Both the position numbers and the translations under genes were made by a program. Below are positions 46,880 to 56,311 of a stretch of DNA of 62,217 bases, piece after piece. The notes beneath the pieces were generated by a model. That model was given only the letters and a program-made list of their open reading frames with translations, had not been told where the DNA came from and did no database searches. Every line of letters begins with the position of its first letter. Within the stretch, counting starts at the first letter, position 1. Source of the DNA: Nitrospira sp. Ga0074138 (lineage in GTDB: Bacteria; Nitrospirota; Nitrospiria; Nitrospirales; Nitrospiraceae). The stretch is from assembly GCA_001464735.1 (NCBI GenBank), contig LNDU01000050.1:1-62217 (forward strand), read 5' to 3'.

Positions 46880-48421
46880 CTACTGTGTCTCCGGCCTTGG
46901 ACTTGGTGGCTCACCGTCGCCAAGCCGCTTCTTATACTTCTTGTAGTACTGGACCTGAGCGTTCTGCACCCAATTCTCTCGTTGGATGCGCCCCGAAAAG
47001 TTGGGTAACAAGAACTCGAATTTGTCGATATCCGCCTGACTCCAGGTCGCCACCTGACGGAACCAGAAGACGCCCCGCTTGTGGAGAAACCGTTCTAACG
47101 CCGGCCCAACCCCGCGGATTTGTTTCAGATCGTCGGACGACTCTCCGACCGCTTGTCCCTCATCCGACGGCGCAGCGTCACCGGCATGGGTGAGGTCCAC
47201 CGGCTGCTCACGAACCGTTTCAATGGGTATCTCTCCATTCGTTTCAGCAGCGGTCTCGCTCCGCTGCTCGGTATTGTTCTCCCCAACCTGGGAATACGCG
47301 GCTTGGAGCTGATTGATCTGCGCACGAAGGTCGGTGATCTCACTCGGGGGCTCGCCGTCGCCGAGCCACTGCTTATACTTCTTGTAATACTCAACCCTGG
47401 CACTCTGCACCCAGCGTTCTCGTTGAATACGCCCTGAAAAGTTGGGTAAGAGGAACTCGAATTTTTCGATGTCTGCTTGGCTCCAGGTCGCCACCTGATG
47501 GAACCAGAAGACGCCCCGCTTGTGCAGGAACCGTTCTAACCCAGGCCCGACTCCGCGGATGTGTTTCAGGTCATCGGGTGACTCCCCGGCCGCTTGGCCC
47601 TCATCCGACGGTGCACTGGTACTGGCATGGTCCAAATCCCCAGCTGGTTCACTGATTGTTTCAACTGGCAGATCCGCATTCTGCACGACAATCTGTTCAG
47701 CGGGAGTCTCAATCCGCTTCTCGACAACCTTCTCATTGGCTTGCAACGATGTGGCCAGGAGTTCAGCAATCCGTGCCCGAAGTTCGGCGATCATGGCCAC
47801 TTCGCTTTCTACGGCCTTGATTCCGGCTAGCTTCTCTGAATTGTCGAGCGGCACCTCCCCATTCTGTTCCGTGGGAGTCTTAATCCGCTTCTCGACAACC
47901 CCTTCACAGGCCTCCAACACCGCGGCCCGGAGCTCAGTCATCTGCGCACGGAGATCGGTGATCACAGCTACCTGGGCTTCTAACGCCTTGATCCGGGCCA
48001 GCTGCTCCGGATTGTCGACCGGCACCAACACCCGCCCTTCGCTACGCCTCTCCCCGGACTGTGAAGAAAAGGGTTTGAGCTGAGCAATCTGCGTAAACAG
48101 CCCAGCGATCATGGCGACCTCGCCTTCCAACGCCTTGATCCGAGCGAGCTGCTCCGGATTGTCCACTGGCCGATCGACGACCTTCTCCACCGGTACTTCA
48201 ACACGTTTCAGCACCACGCGTTCCACCGGCACCTCGACCCGCTTCTCAACCGTTCGAATCTCTGGCGGTTGACTAGCGAGCATGGTGACCTTACTCATGA
48301 GGCGCTCCACCTCGCGACGCTTGTCATCTATCACTGGTCCCAGCACCATCCCCTTAATCCCCCACCCCAGAAAACCAGCTCCCACCATCGTCCAAAGCCA
48401 GCATGTCCAGTGCGCAAACAT
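46880..48421 (-). CDS. Membrane-anchored coiled-coil protein with two helix-hairpin-helix domains
   Basis: 513 aa. An N-terminal helix (7-30) is followed by a charged region, a Val/Pro repeat (VEKRVEVPVERVV, LKRVEVPVEKVV at 58-82), three coiled-coil repeats beginning PVDNPEQLARIKALE (~86, 135 and 192), and two near-identical ~97-residue blocks (264-360 and 411-507). Each block has an HhH motif IRGVGPxLERFLHKRG and the end FSGRIQRExWVQ. The same HhH module occurs at the C-terminus of some L21 and NADH dehydrogenase-linked proteins. It shares its start with the end of the OmpA gene (4-base overlap class). Function unknown. Confidence 0.8.
   Translation of the reverse strand: MFAHWTCWLWTMVGAGFLGWGIKGMVLGPVIDDKRREVERLMSKVTMLASQPPEIRTVEKRVEVPVERVVLKRVEVPVEKVVDRPVDNPEQLARIKALEGEVAMIAGLFTQIAQLKPFSSQSGERRSEGRVLVPVDNPEQLARIKALEAQVAVITDLRAQMTELRAAVLEACEGVVEKRIKTPTEQNGEVPLDNSEKLAGIKAVESEVAMIAELRARIAELLATSLQANEKVVEKRIETPAEQIVVQNADLPVETISEPAGDLDHASTSAPSDEGQAAGESPDDLKHIRGVGPGLERFLHKRGVFWFHQVATWSQADIEKFEFLLPNFSGRIQRERWVQSARVEYYKKYKQWLGDGEPPSEITDLRAQINQLQAAYSQVGENNTEQRSETAAETNGEIPIETVREQPVDLTHAGDAAPSDEGQAVGESSDDLKQIRGVGPALERFLHKRGVFWFRQVATWSQADIDKFEFLLPNFSGRIQRENWVQNAQVQYYKKYKKRLGDGEPPSPRPETQ
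46901..47191 (-). repeat. Internal duplication, C-terminal copy
   Basis: Encodes residues 411-507 of the HHH protein. By eye, 81 of 97 residues match the copy at 47342-47632, including an unbroken HhH core. The DNA is also highly similar, which points to a recent tandem duplication within the gene. Confidence 0.85.
47342..47632 (-). repeat. Internal duplication, N-terminal copy
   Basis: Encodes residues 264-360 of the HHH protein, the partner of the copy at 46901-47191. The two copies are separated by a 50-residue linker that carries a further short coiled-coil segment. Confidence 0.85.
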
Positions 48422-48999
48422 CAGGACTGCTCTCCCTTGGTTCCGATGGAGAATTCAATCTGCCGGTTTTGCTGGCGCCCCTCCTCGGCAGAATTCTCGG
48501 TGATCGGTCGCGACGCTCCATATCCTTTGGAAGCCAGACGATCAGCAACGATCCCTTTTGAGATCAGATAGTCGACGACGGCCTTGGCCCGCTGTTCCGA
48601 GAGGATCCGATTGGTGGGCTCCGGTCCGACGTTGTCTGTATGCCCGCCAACTTCAAAGGCAGCCGTGGGATCTTCTTGTAAAATCGTGGCCACACCATTC
48701 AGGACAGCTTTCCCCTCCGGCAGCAGCGTGGCGCTGTTGATTCGGAACATCATCGTTGTCCCCATCAGCAGCTCATCAATCTTCTTTTTGAGCACAGCTG
48801 ATGCTGGTACCGATGGCACTGGTGGCGGTGCTGGTGATGGCAGTGACTCGATGATTTTCGGAGTCGGCAGAGGAGTTTCTACTGGTTTTTCCAATGCAAC
48901 CGGTGGAGGCGACGTGACTGAGCCTTCGCCACAGAAGAGGAACACGCTGCCAAGGATGAATAACCCGAGGAGCGCCAAGTACGGGTCCTTGCCCTGCAT
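48421..48999 (-). CDS. OmpA family protein with N-terminal membrane anchor
   Basis: 192 aa. An N-terminal hydrophobic segment (LALLGLFILGSVFLFCG) may be a lipoprotein or membrane anchor. A Pro-rich linker follows, then a C-terminal OmpA peptidoglycan-binding domain with FEVGGHTDNVG, LSEQRAKAVVDYLISKG and GYGASRPI. ATG 48999 has AGGTGA at good spacing. It is directly upstream of the HHH protein with overlapping ends, so the two are translated together and may form one envelope assembly. Confidence 0.88.
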   Translation of the reverse strand: MQGKDPYLALLGLFILGSVFLFCGEGSVTSPPPVALEKPVETPLPTPKIIESLPSPAPPPVPSVPASAVLKKKIDELLMGTTMMFRINSATLLPEGKAVLNGVATILQEDPTAAFEVGGHTDNVGPEPTNRILSEQRAKAVVDYLISKGIVADRLASKGYGASRPITENSAEEGRQQNRQIEFSIGTKGEQS

Positions 49000-49121
49000 G
49001 ACAATCACCTTCGCTAAGGAGAGCACCCTAGCACGCCGGAGCAGAATATTGCTGAATGGGGAAAGCCGTCAAGGGGTTGGTCTTGCGCCGTTGTTGAACG
49101 AAACTCACAGAAATTGCACAC

Positions 49122-49139
49122 CCTTCGACAAGCCGAAGG
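49122..49139 (-). terminator. Short hairpin after cysNC
   Basis: CCTTCG-ACAAGC-CGAAGG forms a 6-bp stem about 36 nt after the cysNC stop on the minus strand. There is only a weak T-rich run beyond it (GTGCAATTTCTG). It could end the sulfate assimilation operon. Confidence 0.35.
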
Positions 49140-49175
49140 CGAACGAACTCTGGCAAGAACTTCTGGGACGCTGCC

Positions 49176-51026
49176 CTAGATAGAATATTGAAAGACCGGC
49201 TTCGCCCCGATCGCCTGGGCCAGAACACCCCGGCGTTTCAATTCGTCGAGAATGCGAGCGGTGGCGGCATCGAAATCCGTTGGGCCCGTGAGAACGACAT
49301 CGGTATTCGGCGGCAGCTCTTCCTCTGTCTTACTCATATGCACCGCGATGACAGGCGCGGGGTTGACGAGTGTCCTGATCGCCTGTGAGGCTTCACGATA
49401 GGCGAGTCCAAAGGGATTTGTGGTCGAGACGACGATGAGGCCTGTGTCGGTGAGGAGACGCGCCACTTCGCCATAGCGTCGAGCCATTTCCGTTGTCTGT
49501 CCCCGCTCTTCCTCGCTCAGATCCGCATCCAACCCACGACGCAGATTTTCTCCGTCCAATAGGTAGGCATGGCGACCATCCGCCACGAGACGGCCTTCGA
49601 GCTTTCGTGCCAGGAACGACTTACCGGTGTGTCGCCCACCGGTAATCAGGACCACTGCGGCTCGATGGCCATACTGTTGTGCTCGGTCCTCAACTGTGAC
49701 CTCGCCCTTGACCCACGCAAAATCACGCTGCCTGGCTTCTTCGCGGAGAAATTCCTGATCGTCATGGACCAGTTCGGTGATGATCCCACCGCCTGCGATA
49801 TCATATTCGTCCACTAAAACAAACCGGCCGGTAGCCTCGAACGACGCCGAGAGATCGAATGCGACCGGAGCCTTGGTGCGCAAGGTCAATTCGGCTACCT
49901 GATTCTTATTCACCGTATTGCTACCCTGTTGCTGAGCCAAGTCCATCGTGTCGATGATCCGATGGATCGAGGCCACCTCGCAGTCCACTTCCTTGGTCGC
50001 CACACGCAATAAATATTTTCGCTCTTTTTCAAGCGGCCGCTTGCCCAGCCAAAAGAGGTTGGCCCGAAAGGCCGTGGACACGGCTGGAAGGTGATCCTGA
50101 TGCGAGGCAATTTCCCCGCGCTCCACAAAGATTTGCTCATCCAACGTCACACCGATCGATTGTCCAGCCTGGCCTTCGGTCGGTTGCGGCTCGATATTGA
50201 AGGCCTCGACTGTCCGGATATTGGCCCGTTTATTGGAGGGTGAGAAGACGAGATGATCACCTACTTTGAGGCGTCCCGCTGCGATGCGACCGGTGATGAT
50301 CCGGCGGGCATCAAACTTATAGACGTCCTGTACCGGCATTCGAAGAGGTTGTTCCGAACGGGCCGCTTCTTTCTGGAACCCACCGAGCGTTTCCAGGACG
50401 GTCGAGCCGGTATACCAGGGCATCTGCTCGCTACGATTGGCAATGTTGTCGCCGAGCTTGGCGCTCACCGGGATGAACTGCGACGGCACGGCTTTGAACT
50501 GCCCAAGAAATTCTCGATACTCTTTCTCGATCCCGTCGAACACGTCTTGCCGGTAACCCACCAAATCCATCTTGTTGACCACCACGGCAAACTGTCGGAC
50601 GCCCAGCAACGATAAGAGATAGCCGTGCTTCTTGGACTGCTCCTTCACGCCTTCCAACGCATCGATGAGTAACAATGCCGCCTCGGCCCGCGCGGCACCG
50701 GAAATCATGTTCTTGAGAAATTCCTTGTGCCCGGGCGCATCGATGATGATGTATTGCCGGCCCTTCCACATGAAAAACGTGCGAGCCGTGTCGATCGTAA
50801 TCCCCTGCTCCTGCTCTTCCAGAAACGCATCGAAGAGGAAGGCATATTCGAATTCCTTCCCCTGTTGTTTGCAGATGGCCTGCACTTTTTCCAACTTCCC
50901 GTCAGGAAGCGAGCCGGTATCGGCATAGAGCCGACCCAGCAAGGTGGACTTGCCGTGGTCCACATGGCCGACAATGACAATGTTCAAATTCTCAGATGGT
51001 TTGGTATGCGTAGTTGTCATGCTCAT
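49176..51026 (-). CDS. cysN: Sulfate adenylyltransferase subunit 1 fused to APS-kinase-like domain
   Basis: 616 aa. Residues ~1-430 are CysN, an EF-Tu-like GTPase that drives ATP sulfurylase: GHVDHGKST, the DAPGHKEF switch and NKMDLVGY. Residues ~450-616 resemble CysC (P-loop GGRHTGKSF near 460, [31 protein letters not shown]). The CysC part is diverged: the usual ENIRRIGEVA is [10 protein letters not shown] and the FISPY region is STTNPFG. With an APS-type CysH in the operon, PAPS may not be needed. ATG 51026 is preferred to a TTG at 51047 that lies in the inverted repeat. Confidence 0.9.
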   Translation of the reverse strand: MSMTTTHTKPSENLNIVIVGHVDHGKSTLLGRLYADTGSLPDGKLEKVQAICKQQGKEFEYAFLFDAFLEEQEQGITIDTARTFFMWKGRQYIIIDAPGHKEFLKNMISGAARAEAALLLIDALEGVKEQSKKHGYLLSLLGVRQFAVVVNKMDLVGYRQDVFDGIEKEYREFLGQFKAVPSQFIPVSAKLGDNIANRSEQMPWYTGSTVLETLGGFQKEAARSEQPLRMPVQDVYKFDARRIITGRIAAGRLKVGDHLVFSPSNKRANIRTVEAFNIEPQPTEGQAGQSIGVTLDEQIFVERGEIASHQDHLPAVSTAFRANLFWLGKRPLEKERKYLLRVATKEVDCEVASIHRIIDTMDLAQQQGSNTVNKNQVAELTLRTKAPVAFDLSASFEATGRFVLVDEYDIAGGGIITELVHDDQEFLREEARQRDFAWVKGEVTVEDRAQQYGHRAAVVLITGGRHTGKSFLARKLEGRLVADGRHAYLLDGENLRRGLDADLSEEERGQTTEMARRYGEVARLLTDTGLIVVSTTNPFGLAYREASQAIRTLVNPAPVIAVHMSKTEEELPPNTDVVLTGPTDFDAATARILDELKRRGVLAQAIGAKPVFQYSI

Positions 51027-51035
51027 TCCATTTTC

Positions 51036-51160
51036 CAGAATGCTCAAACGATCAGACCAGCGAGGCAGCAGGTGAGAAACAACCGGAGGCGTACCCTCTG
51101 GAGTACGTTGAGGATTGTTTCGATCCGAGAACGAAGCTGGATGCTCGTTTGAGCATTCTG
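51036..51160. repeat. 125-bp structured inverted-repeat element between cysD and cysN
   Basis: Perfect 16-bp inverted ends (CAGAATGCTCAAACGA at 51036-51051 and its complement at 51145-51160) enclose nested pairs: GAAACAA (near 51076) with TTGTTTC (near 51115), and CGTAC with GTACG in the centre. It fills nearly the whole gap between two genes of one operon. Transcribed, it would fold into one long hairpin. This is the look of a MITE- or REP/BIME-like element, but no second copy is in the window. Confidence 0.65.
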
Positions 51161-51161
51161 C

Positions 51162-51959
51162 CTACATGTAGCCGTCTTTTCGCAGCAACTCCATTCCTCG
51201 TCCTTCGTCCTGCGCTCGGCCTGATCGCTCAGCCACAGTGGTGTGGCGAAGTTCTTTGATGATGTCGTCTACGGTCTTGGCCGTCGATTTGATCGGCGTA
51301 GTACAAGGCGCACAGCCGAGACTGCGGTAGCGTGTGCCGTCGCCCTTGTCGAGATACAAGTCGATGAATGGAATGTTTTCGAGCTTGATGTACTCCCAAA
51401 TATTGATCTCGGTCCAATCCAACAGCGGATGAATGCGGATATGCGTGCCGGGCGGAAATGTGATCTTGTACTGATCCCAGAGCTCGGGCGGCTGATCCCG
51501 AAAATCCCAATCTCCGTGTTTATCGCGCGGGGAAAAGTATCGCTCCTTGGCCCTCGTGCCCTCTTCATCCGCGCGGACGCCGAGGATGACGCCGGTGTAT
51601 CCCTTGTGCTCCAACAGTTGCTTGAGGCCGTTCGTTTTCAAGGCGGTACAACAGACGACACGGCCCATCGTGTGGTTCATACCCGCCGCCAGGGCTTCTT
51701 TGTTCTGGCCGACGACCAACTCCAATCGCCATTCTCGAGCAAGACGGTCGCGATACTCGATCATCGCAGGTATTTTATAGCTGGTGTCAACGTGGAGCAG
51801 TGGGAAGGGGACATGCCCGAAAAAGGCCTTGCGCGCCAGCCACAATAGCACCGTCGAGTCCTTCCCCATGGACCAGAGCATGGCGAGATTATTGAAATGC
51901 TTGTAGGCTTCCCGCAGAATATAGACGCTTTGATCTTCCAGTTGCCGAAGGTGTTTCAT
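51162..51959 (-). CDS. cysD: Sulfate adenylyltransferase subunit 2
   Basis: 265 aa. PP-loop ATP pyrophosphatase-fold subunit that adenylates sulfate to [22 protein letters not shown] carries the PP motif; [29 protein letters not shown] and [11 protein letters not shown] are typical. It works with CysN, encoded downstream past the inverted-repeat element. It lies 26 nt after the trpD2-like gene. Confidence 0.95.
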   Translation of the reverse strand: MKHLRQLEDQSVYILREAYKHFNNLAMLWSMGKDSTVLLWLARKAFFGHVPFPLLHVDTSYKIPAMIEYRDRLAREWRLELVVGQNKEALAAGMNHTMGRVVCCTALKTNGLKQLLEHKGYTGVILGVRADEEGTRAKERYFSPRDKHGDWDFRDQPPELWDQYKITFPPGTHIRIHPLLDWTEINIWEYIKLENIPFIDLYLDKGDGTRYRSLGCAPCTTPIKSTAKTVDDIIKELRHTTVAERSGRAQDEGRGMELLRKDGYM

Positions 51960-51985
51960 AACTTTAACTCGTCCTGCCTCTCGTC

Positions 51986-53026
51986 TTACGCTGCGACCGG
52001 TTGTCGCACCAAATCATCAAGCTTACGTATTGCTGCACCGCTCTCAATGGCTGCGCGCGCCACCGGGAAACAGGCCGATAGCGACGTCCCTTTGCCCGCT
52101 GCGTACAGCAACATTGCGGCATTCATCAGTACCCAATCCGTGGGACCACCGGGCACCCGATTCTGAAGAATACGGCGGAGCAGATCCGCCTCTTTCTCGC
52201 GTTGATTGGGAGGAAATCCCGCCATCTCACGTGATGGGACAAGCGCCAGCCCAAAATCTCTTGGAACCACTCCCAACGAGGTAATGCGTTCAGCGCGCAA
52301 TTCCAAGACTCTCGTCGCCATCGACGCGGACAACTCCGGATCGCCCTCGACCCCGCGGATCACCAGCGCCCGCGAACATCCGAGCATGCGTAAGGCTTCA
52401 GCGGTCTTTTCAAAATGCGGTGGGTGCGACAACCCTACAACTTGCACCGCCGCCCGAGCCGGGTTAAGCAGTCTGGCAATCGGATGAAACACGTTCCTGA
52501 CACCGAGCTCTTGGCGCATCTCCAAGAATCGGTACACAGGTGGATGGTACAGTCCAATGTCGAGATAAGCGAAGCCGTTCTTGTTTACTTGTTCAGTTAC
52601 CCGCTTGGGCTCTGCATCAACCGGAATACCCAACACCTTCAGTATCCCGGCACTGCCTGGACGGCCTGGAATGCCGTCATAGCCATGCATCAAGATGGCG
52701 GCTCCGGCTGCCGCCGCGACAATGGACGCAGCAATCAGGGCGTGAAACGTATCCTGTTTCCCGGCGTAGCTCGGCACATCAACGAGGGCTAGCTCCTTCG
52801 AGACCGCGAGGGGGAGCACATACTGTCGCGCCGCAGCCGTCAACGCCGCAAGTTCAGTGACCGACTCCGACTTGAACCGCATGGCGATGAGAAAGGCCCC
52901 GACTTGCGCCGGTGTGGCCTCTCCTTCGATCAAGGCCTTCATCGCCTGCTTACACTCATCCCATGTCAGGTCTTTGGAGGCCTTTGGCCCTTTAGCAATC
53001 TTGGCAAGGATCTCTTGGATCGGCAT
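51986..53026 (-). CDS. TrpD2/YbiB-like glycosyltransferase-fold protein
   Basis: 346 aa. Anthranilate phosphoribosyltransferase-like: N-terminal helical dimer domain ([13 protein letters not shown]...[21 protein letters not shown]) and alpha/beta domain. The GTGGDG phosphate loop of true TrpD is replaced by [13 protein letters not shown], as in the TrpD2/YbiB group, whose members bind nucleic acid and are not tryptophan enzymes. ATG 53026 directly follows the cysH stop; the longer frame reads into cysH. Its place inside a sulfate operon is unexplained. Confidence 0.8.
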   Translation of the reverse strand: MPIQEILAKIAKGPKASKDLTWDECKQAMKALIEGEATPAQVGAFLIAMRFKSESVTELAALTAAARQYVLPLAVSKELALVDVPSYAGKQDTFHALIAASIVAAAAGAAILMHGYDGIPGRPGSAGILKVLGIPVDAEPKRVTEQVNKNGFAYLDIGLYHPPVYRFLEMRQELGVRNVFHPIARLLNPARAAVQVVGLSHPPHFEKTAEALRMLGCSRALVIRGVEGDPELSASMATRVLELRAERITSLGVVPRDFGLALVPSREMAGFPPNQREKEADLLRRILQNRVPGGPTDWVLMNAAMLLYAAGKGTSLSACFPVARAAIESGAAIRKLDDLVRQPVAA

Positions 53027-53027
53027 G

Positions 53028-53744
53028 TTACGCCTTATGTAACCCGCACTCAGTTTTAGAAAAATTCTTCCAGCGCCCGGCTCGCGGATCATCACCGGAC
53101 GCCACGGGTGCCGTGCAATACGTGCACCCGATGCTGGGATAGCTCCGATCGTGTAGCGGGTTATACGGAACTTCGTAGACCTTGATGTAGGTCCAGACAT
53201 CCGTCCAGGTCCATCGCGCCAGTGGGTTCACCTTAACCAATTCAAACTTCTGGTCCCACTCAATCAACCCGGCGTTCGCGCGGGACATGGCTTGATCCCG
53301 CCTGATGCCCGTAATCCATGCGTCATAGCCTTGGAGAACACGAGTCAGTGGCTCGACCTTCCGTAATTGGCAACACTGATCTGGATGGCTGGCCCACAAG
53401 GCGTCACCATGGGATTCTGCTTGTTGCTGAGGCGTCAGCAAGGACTTCACTTGGATGACCTGCGCCGGCTTGAGCTCATACCGTTCAATCACTCGATCCC
53501 GCGTCGCATAGGTTTCGGGAAACAAGAAATCGGTATCGAGATAGAACAGCGGCACCGAGGGGTTGATGCGATGCACCATATCAACGAGGACCACGTCTTC
53601 CGCTCCAAAGCTGCAAGCCATCACAATCTTTTGACCGTATCGCTCGATAGCAGCCGCCAGTATATCTTGGGGCTGCCTCGTCTCAAAACCTGCGCTCCAG
53701 GTTTTGAGCTCTGCGATGAGTTTTGATTGGCCGTTCACTTCCAT
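53028..53744 (-). CDS. cysH: APS/PAPS reductase, APS-type (4Fe-4S)
   Basis: 238 aa. Reduces adenylyl sulfate to sulfite with thioredoxin. The CC pair (124-125) and C207/C210 (GCTYC) are the four ligands of a 4Fe-4S cluster, the mark of enzymes that accept APS directly; PAPS-only reductases such as E. coli CysH lack them. The catalytic C-terminal cysteine is C233 in KTECGLHK. ACSFGAEDVVL is the phosphate loop. It lies 15 nt after sir. Confidence 0.95.
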   Translation of the reverse strand: MEVNGQSKLIAELKTWSAGFETRQPQDILAAAIERYGQKIVMACSFGAEDVVLVDMVHRINPSVPLFYLDTDFLFPETYATRDRVIERYELKPAQVIQVKSLLTPQQQAESHGDALWASHPDQCCQLRKVEPLTRVLQGYDAWITGIRRDQAMSRANAGLIEWDQKFELVKVNPLARWTWTDVWTYIKVYEVPYNPLHDRSYPSIGCTYCTAPVASGDDPRAGRWKNFSKTECGLHKA

Positions 53745-53759
53745 GGCGAATCGGATCCT

Positions 53760-56267
53760 TTACCCTTCCACCTTCTCAACCAAAATCCGATAATGCGACG
53801 CTTCTGACTCCAAGGCCTCTTGTATCAATACCTTATGCCCGTCGTTCTTGAGGCTCATCGGCACGTTCTTGATCGGCTCGCCCGCATCGAGCCACACTTC
53901 CAGCTTTTCACCCGCATCCATCATTTCCAGCTTCAACTTGGTCTTCACATAGTTCATGGGGCAGGCGACACCACGGAGATCGTAGACCGGTGCACCGGTC
54001 GGAGCCGGAGCCGAAGGCTTCACCTCGGTGACGACCGGCGTGACCTGCGCTGCAACGTCCTTCACTGGAACTGCCGCCTCTTGGACCGGAGCAAGCTTCA
54101 AATCTTTCCCCATCTGTTCTGTTGCAGCTCGGCATGCCTCAACGAAGCCCTTCGCAAACACCATCTTTTCACACGCTGACTCTGCGGTCGTATCCTTCGG
54201 ACCGAGATCGCCGACCTTCTTATTGAGCTCACGATATTGCGCAGGGATGACCCCTTTCTGCGCAATCCGGCTATCAAATTCAATGAAGGTTTCTGAGTCC
54301 GTCGACGGCTCAAGCCCCTCGGTCACCAACATCGCCTTCGCCGCTGCCAACACCGCTCGATACGATTTGTTCACTGACACGGAATACTGATGCTTCTCGA
54401 CCAGCAACTTAGCTTGATACAGCTCTTGATCGGCTTCCAGGATGCCATTTTCGATCATCTCCAGCGCGCCACCGGCACATTCCCCGGGGCCGAGATCCTC
54501 AAGGATAAATTCGTCCTCCCCTTCCCAGTCATAATAGAAGGTGGAATCCTCCTTGAAGGTTGGAACAATCGTGTACGGAATCAGCTCATCCTTCAACTTG
54601 CTCTTGCCCATGCGGGTGATGAACTTCGGTAAATTCTCATTTAGTTGACGATCACGCCGGTACACGTCGATCAAATGGGAAAGCGCCGCCGGCACAGCTT
54701 TCGCCGGCAGCTTCACGATCATCTGCCCAATCTTGGCTGTGCCGTTCACCGACCCACCAAGGTGGAGCTCGTAGTGTGGGGCCACATGGTCACCAAGCCG
54801 TTTGCCGACTCCATGCAGTCCAATCGTTGAAATGTGATGCTGCGCGCAGGAGTTATGGCAGCCGCTGATTTTGATATCGACGCCTGCCAGATCTTCCGGC
54901 ACACGACCGGGGGGAAACACTTCAGCCAACGCCCTCGCAAGTCCCTTGGACGACGTAATACCGAGCCCGCAGGTATCAGTACCGGGACACGCAATAATGT
55001 CTTCGACCAGTTCAGCGCCGGGATCCGCCAACCCGCGAGATGCCAGATCCTCATAGAGATTGGAGATCAGGTCAGCGGGAATCCAGCGGATCACTACGTT
55101 CTGGTTGATCGTCGTACGAAGGTTCCCGTTGGAATAGCGTTCGGCAAGGTCCGCAACAAACAACATTTGCTCTGAGGTGATGTCACCCATGAATAGCTTG
55201 ATGGCCGCCGTGACATACCCATCCTGCCTTTGCTTGACGACATTGGTTCGTTTCCACATCTCAAACGGTGTCTCGTGGCCGTTACGATGCACCCCATTTC
55301 CGTTGCCATTCCCTGCGCTATCAGCCAAACCATTACGCGTTGGCATGATGAGCTTGGGCTCATCTTGATATGATAGAAGCGTGAGGGGGCCGTTCTTGGG
55401 GAGGGCGTGACCCATTGCTACGTAGGCGGCTTCCCAGCGGCGCTTGAATTCCTCAAAGCCCAGTTTATCGATCACAAACTTCATGCGGGCCTTGTTGCGG
55501 TTTTTCCGATTGCCGAGGGTATCAAACACTTTAATGACCGCCTCAATGCTGGGAATCAACTCCTCCATGGGGGTGAATTCTCGGAGTAGCTGGGCAACGC
55601 GTGGCGTGGAACCGAGGCCTCCACCTGCTACCATGCGAAAGCCAATTACCCCATCCGCACGTTTCACCGCCAGCAAACCGATGTCGTGGATCGGCGTCAG
55701 GGCACAGTCGTGCGCACAACCGGAAAACGCGATCTTAAACTTGCGTGGCAGACTTTGATTCAAGGGGTTCCGTAGCAGGTGGTATGCGACCGTCTTTGCA
55801 TACGGAGTCACATCAAACACCTCGCCTTGGCACACACCAGCTAGGTGGCAGGCCGTCACATTCCTCACAGTATTGGCGCAAGCCTCTCTAGTGGTCAGCC
55901 CAACCTCGGCTAACCCTCTCATGATGGCCGGCACGTCCTTCAGTTCCACGAAGTGCAGCTGGATATCTTGTCTCGTCGTGACATGACCCACCCCGGTCGC
56001 ATAGCGGTCGGTGAGCTCCGCCACACGTCGCAGCTGATTCGCAGTGAACCCGCCGAACGGAATCTTGATCCGCACCATCTGCACACCGGGTTGGCGCTGC
56101 CCGTAAATGCCATACTGCAGACGGAAAGGCTTGAAGAGATCAGTGGAAATCTCCCCGGCCACGGTTCGCAGGGCTTCGGCCTCAAAGGTTTCTATTTCCT
56201 CCAGAATGGCGGGAGGAATCGGACTCGTGACAATGTGAGGGCTTATGAGGGCGTCAACGTGGTTCAT
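53760..56267 (-). CDS. Assimilatory nitrite/sulfite reductase with C-terminal TusA domain
   Basis: 835 aa. Two pseudo-symmetric sirohaem/Fe-S halves. The first has PFGGFTANQLRRVAELTDRY, ACHLAGVC and SGCAHDC; the second has ACPGTDTCGLG and SGCHNSC, the classical 4Fe-4S/sirohaem ligands. After ~600 there is a helical HEPN-like segment (AKLLVEKHQYSVSVNKSYRAVLAAAKAML), a Pro/Ala linker, and a TusA-like domain (759-835, DLRGVACPMN with C769). Six-electron reduction of sulfite to sulfide is the likely job, given the operon. No flavoprotein partner is nearby, so ferredoxin is the probable donor. GGAGAG precedes the ATG. Confidence 0.9.
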   Translation of the reverse strand: MNHVDALISPHIVTSPIPPAILEEIETFEAEALRTVAGEISTDLFKPFRLQYGIYGQRQPGVQMVRIKIPFGGFTANQLRRVAELTDRYATGVGHVTTRQDIQLHFVELKDVPAIMRGLAEVGLTTREACANTVRNVTACHLAGVCQGEVFDVTPYAKTVAYHLLRNPLNQSLPRKFKIAFSGCAHDCALTPIHDIGLLAVKRADGVIGFRMVAGGGLGSTPRVAQLLREFTPMEELIPSIEAVIKVFDTLGNRKNRNKARMKFVIDKLGFEEFKRRWEAAYVAMGHALPKNGPLTLLSYQDEPKLIMPTRNGLADSAGNGNGNGVHRNGHETPFEMWKRTNVVKQRQDGYVTAAIKLFMGDITSEQMLFVADLAERYSNGNLRTTINQNVVIRWIPADLISNLYEDLASRGLADPGAELVEDIIACPGTDTCGLGITSSKGLARALAEVFPPGRVPEDLAGVDIKISGCHNSCAQHHISTIGLHGVGKRLGDHVAPHYELHLGGSVNGTAKIGQMIVKLPAKAVPAALSHLIDVYRRDRQLNENLPKFITRMGKSKLKDELIPYTIVPTFKEDSTFYYDWEGEDEFILEDLGPGECAGGALEMIENGILEADQELYQAKLLVEKHQYSVSVNKSYRAVLAAAKAMLVTEGLEPSTDSETFIEFDSRIAQKGVIPAQYRELNKKVGDLGPKDTTAESACEKMVFAKGFVEACRAATEQMGKDLKLAPVQEAAVPVKDVAAQVTPVVTEVKPSAPAPTGAPVYDLRGVACPMNYVKTKLKLEMMDAGEKLEVWLDAGEPIKNVPMSLKNDGHKVLIQEALESEASHYRILVEKVEG

Positions 56268-56286
56268 ATATACCGCTCTCCTAAAT

Positions 56287-56302
56287 CTCCTCGAGAGAGG
56301 AG
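56287..56302 (-). promoter_or_regulatory. Small hairpin between rrf2 and sir
   Basis: CTCCTC-GAGA-GAGGAG forms a 6-bp stem in the 44-nt gap between the Rrf2 gene and the sulfite reductase start. It contains GGAG on the coding strand, so it could mask a ribosome-binding sequence or act as a weak attenuator. The effect is speculative. Confidence 0.3.
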
Positions 56303-56311
56303 CTTCATAAG

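Noticed and set aside
46901..47632. CRISPR-like or minisatellite repeat
   Set aside because: The two blocks are long in-frame protein-domain duplications, not short spaced repeats; no CRISPR array was seen anywhere.
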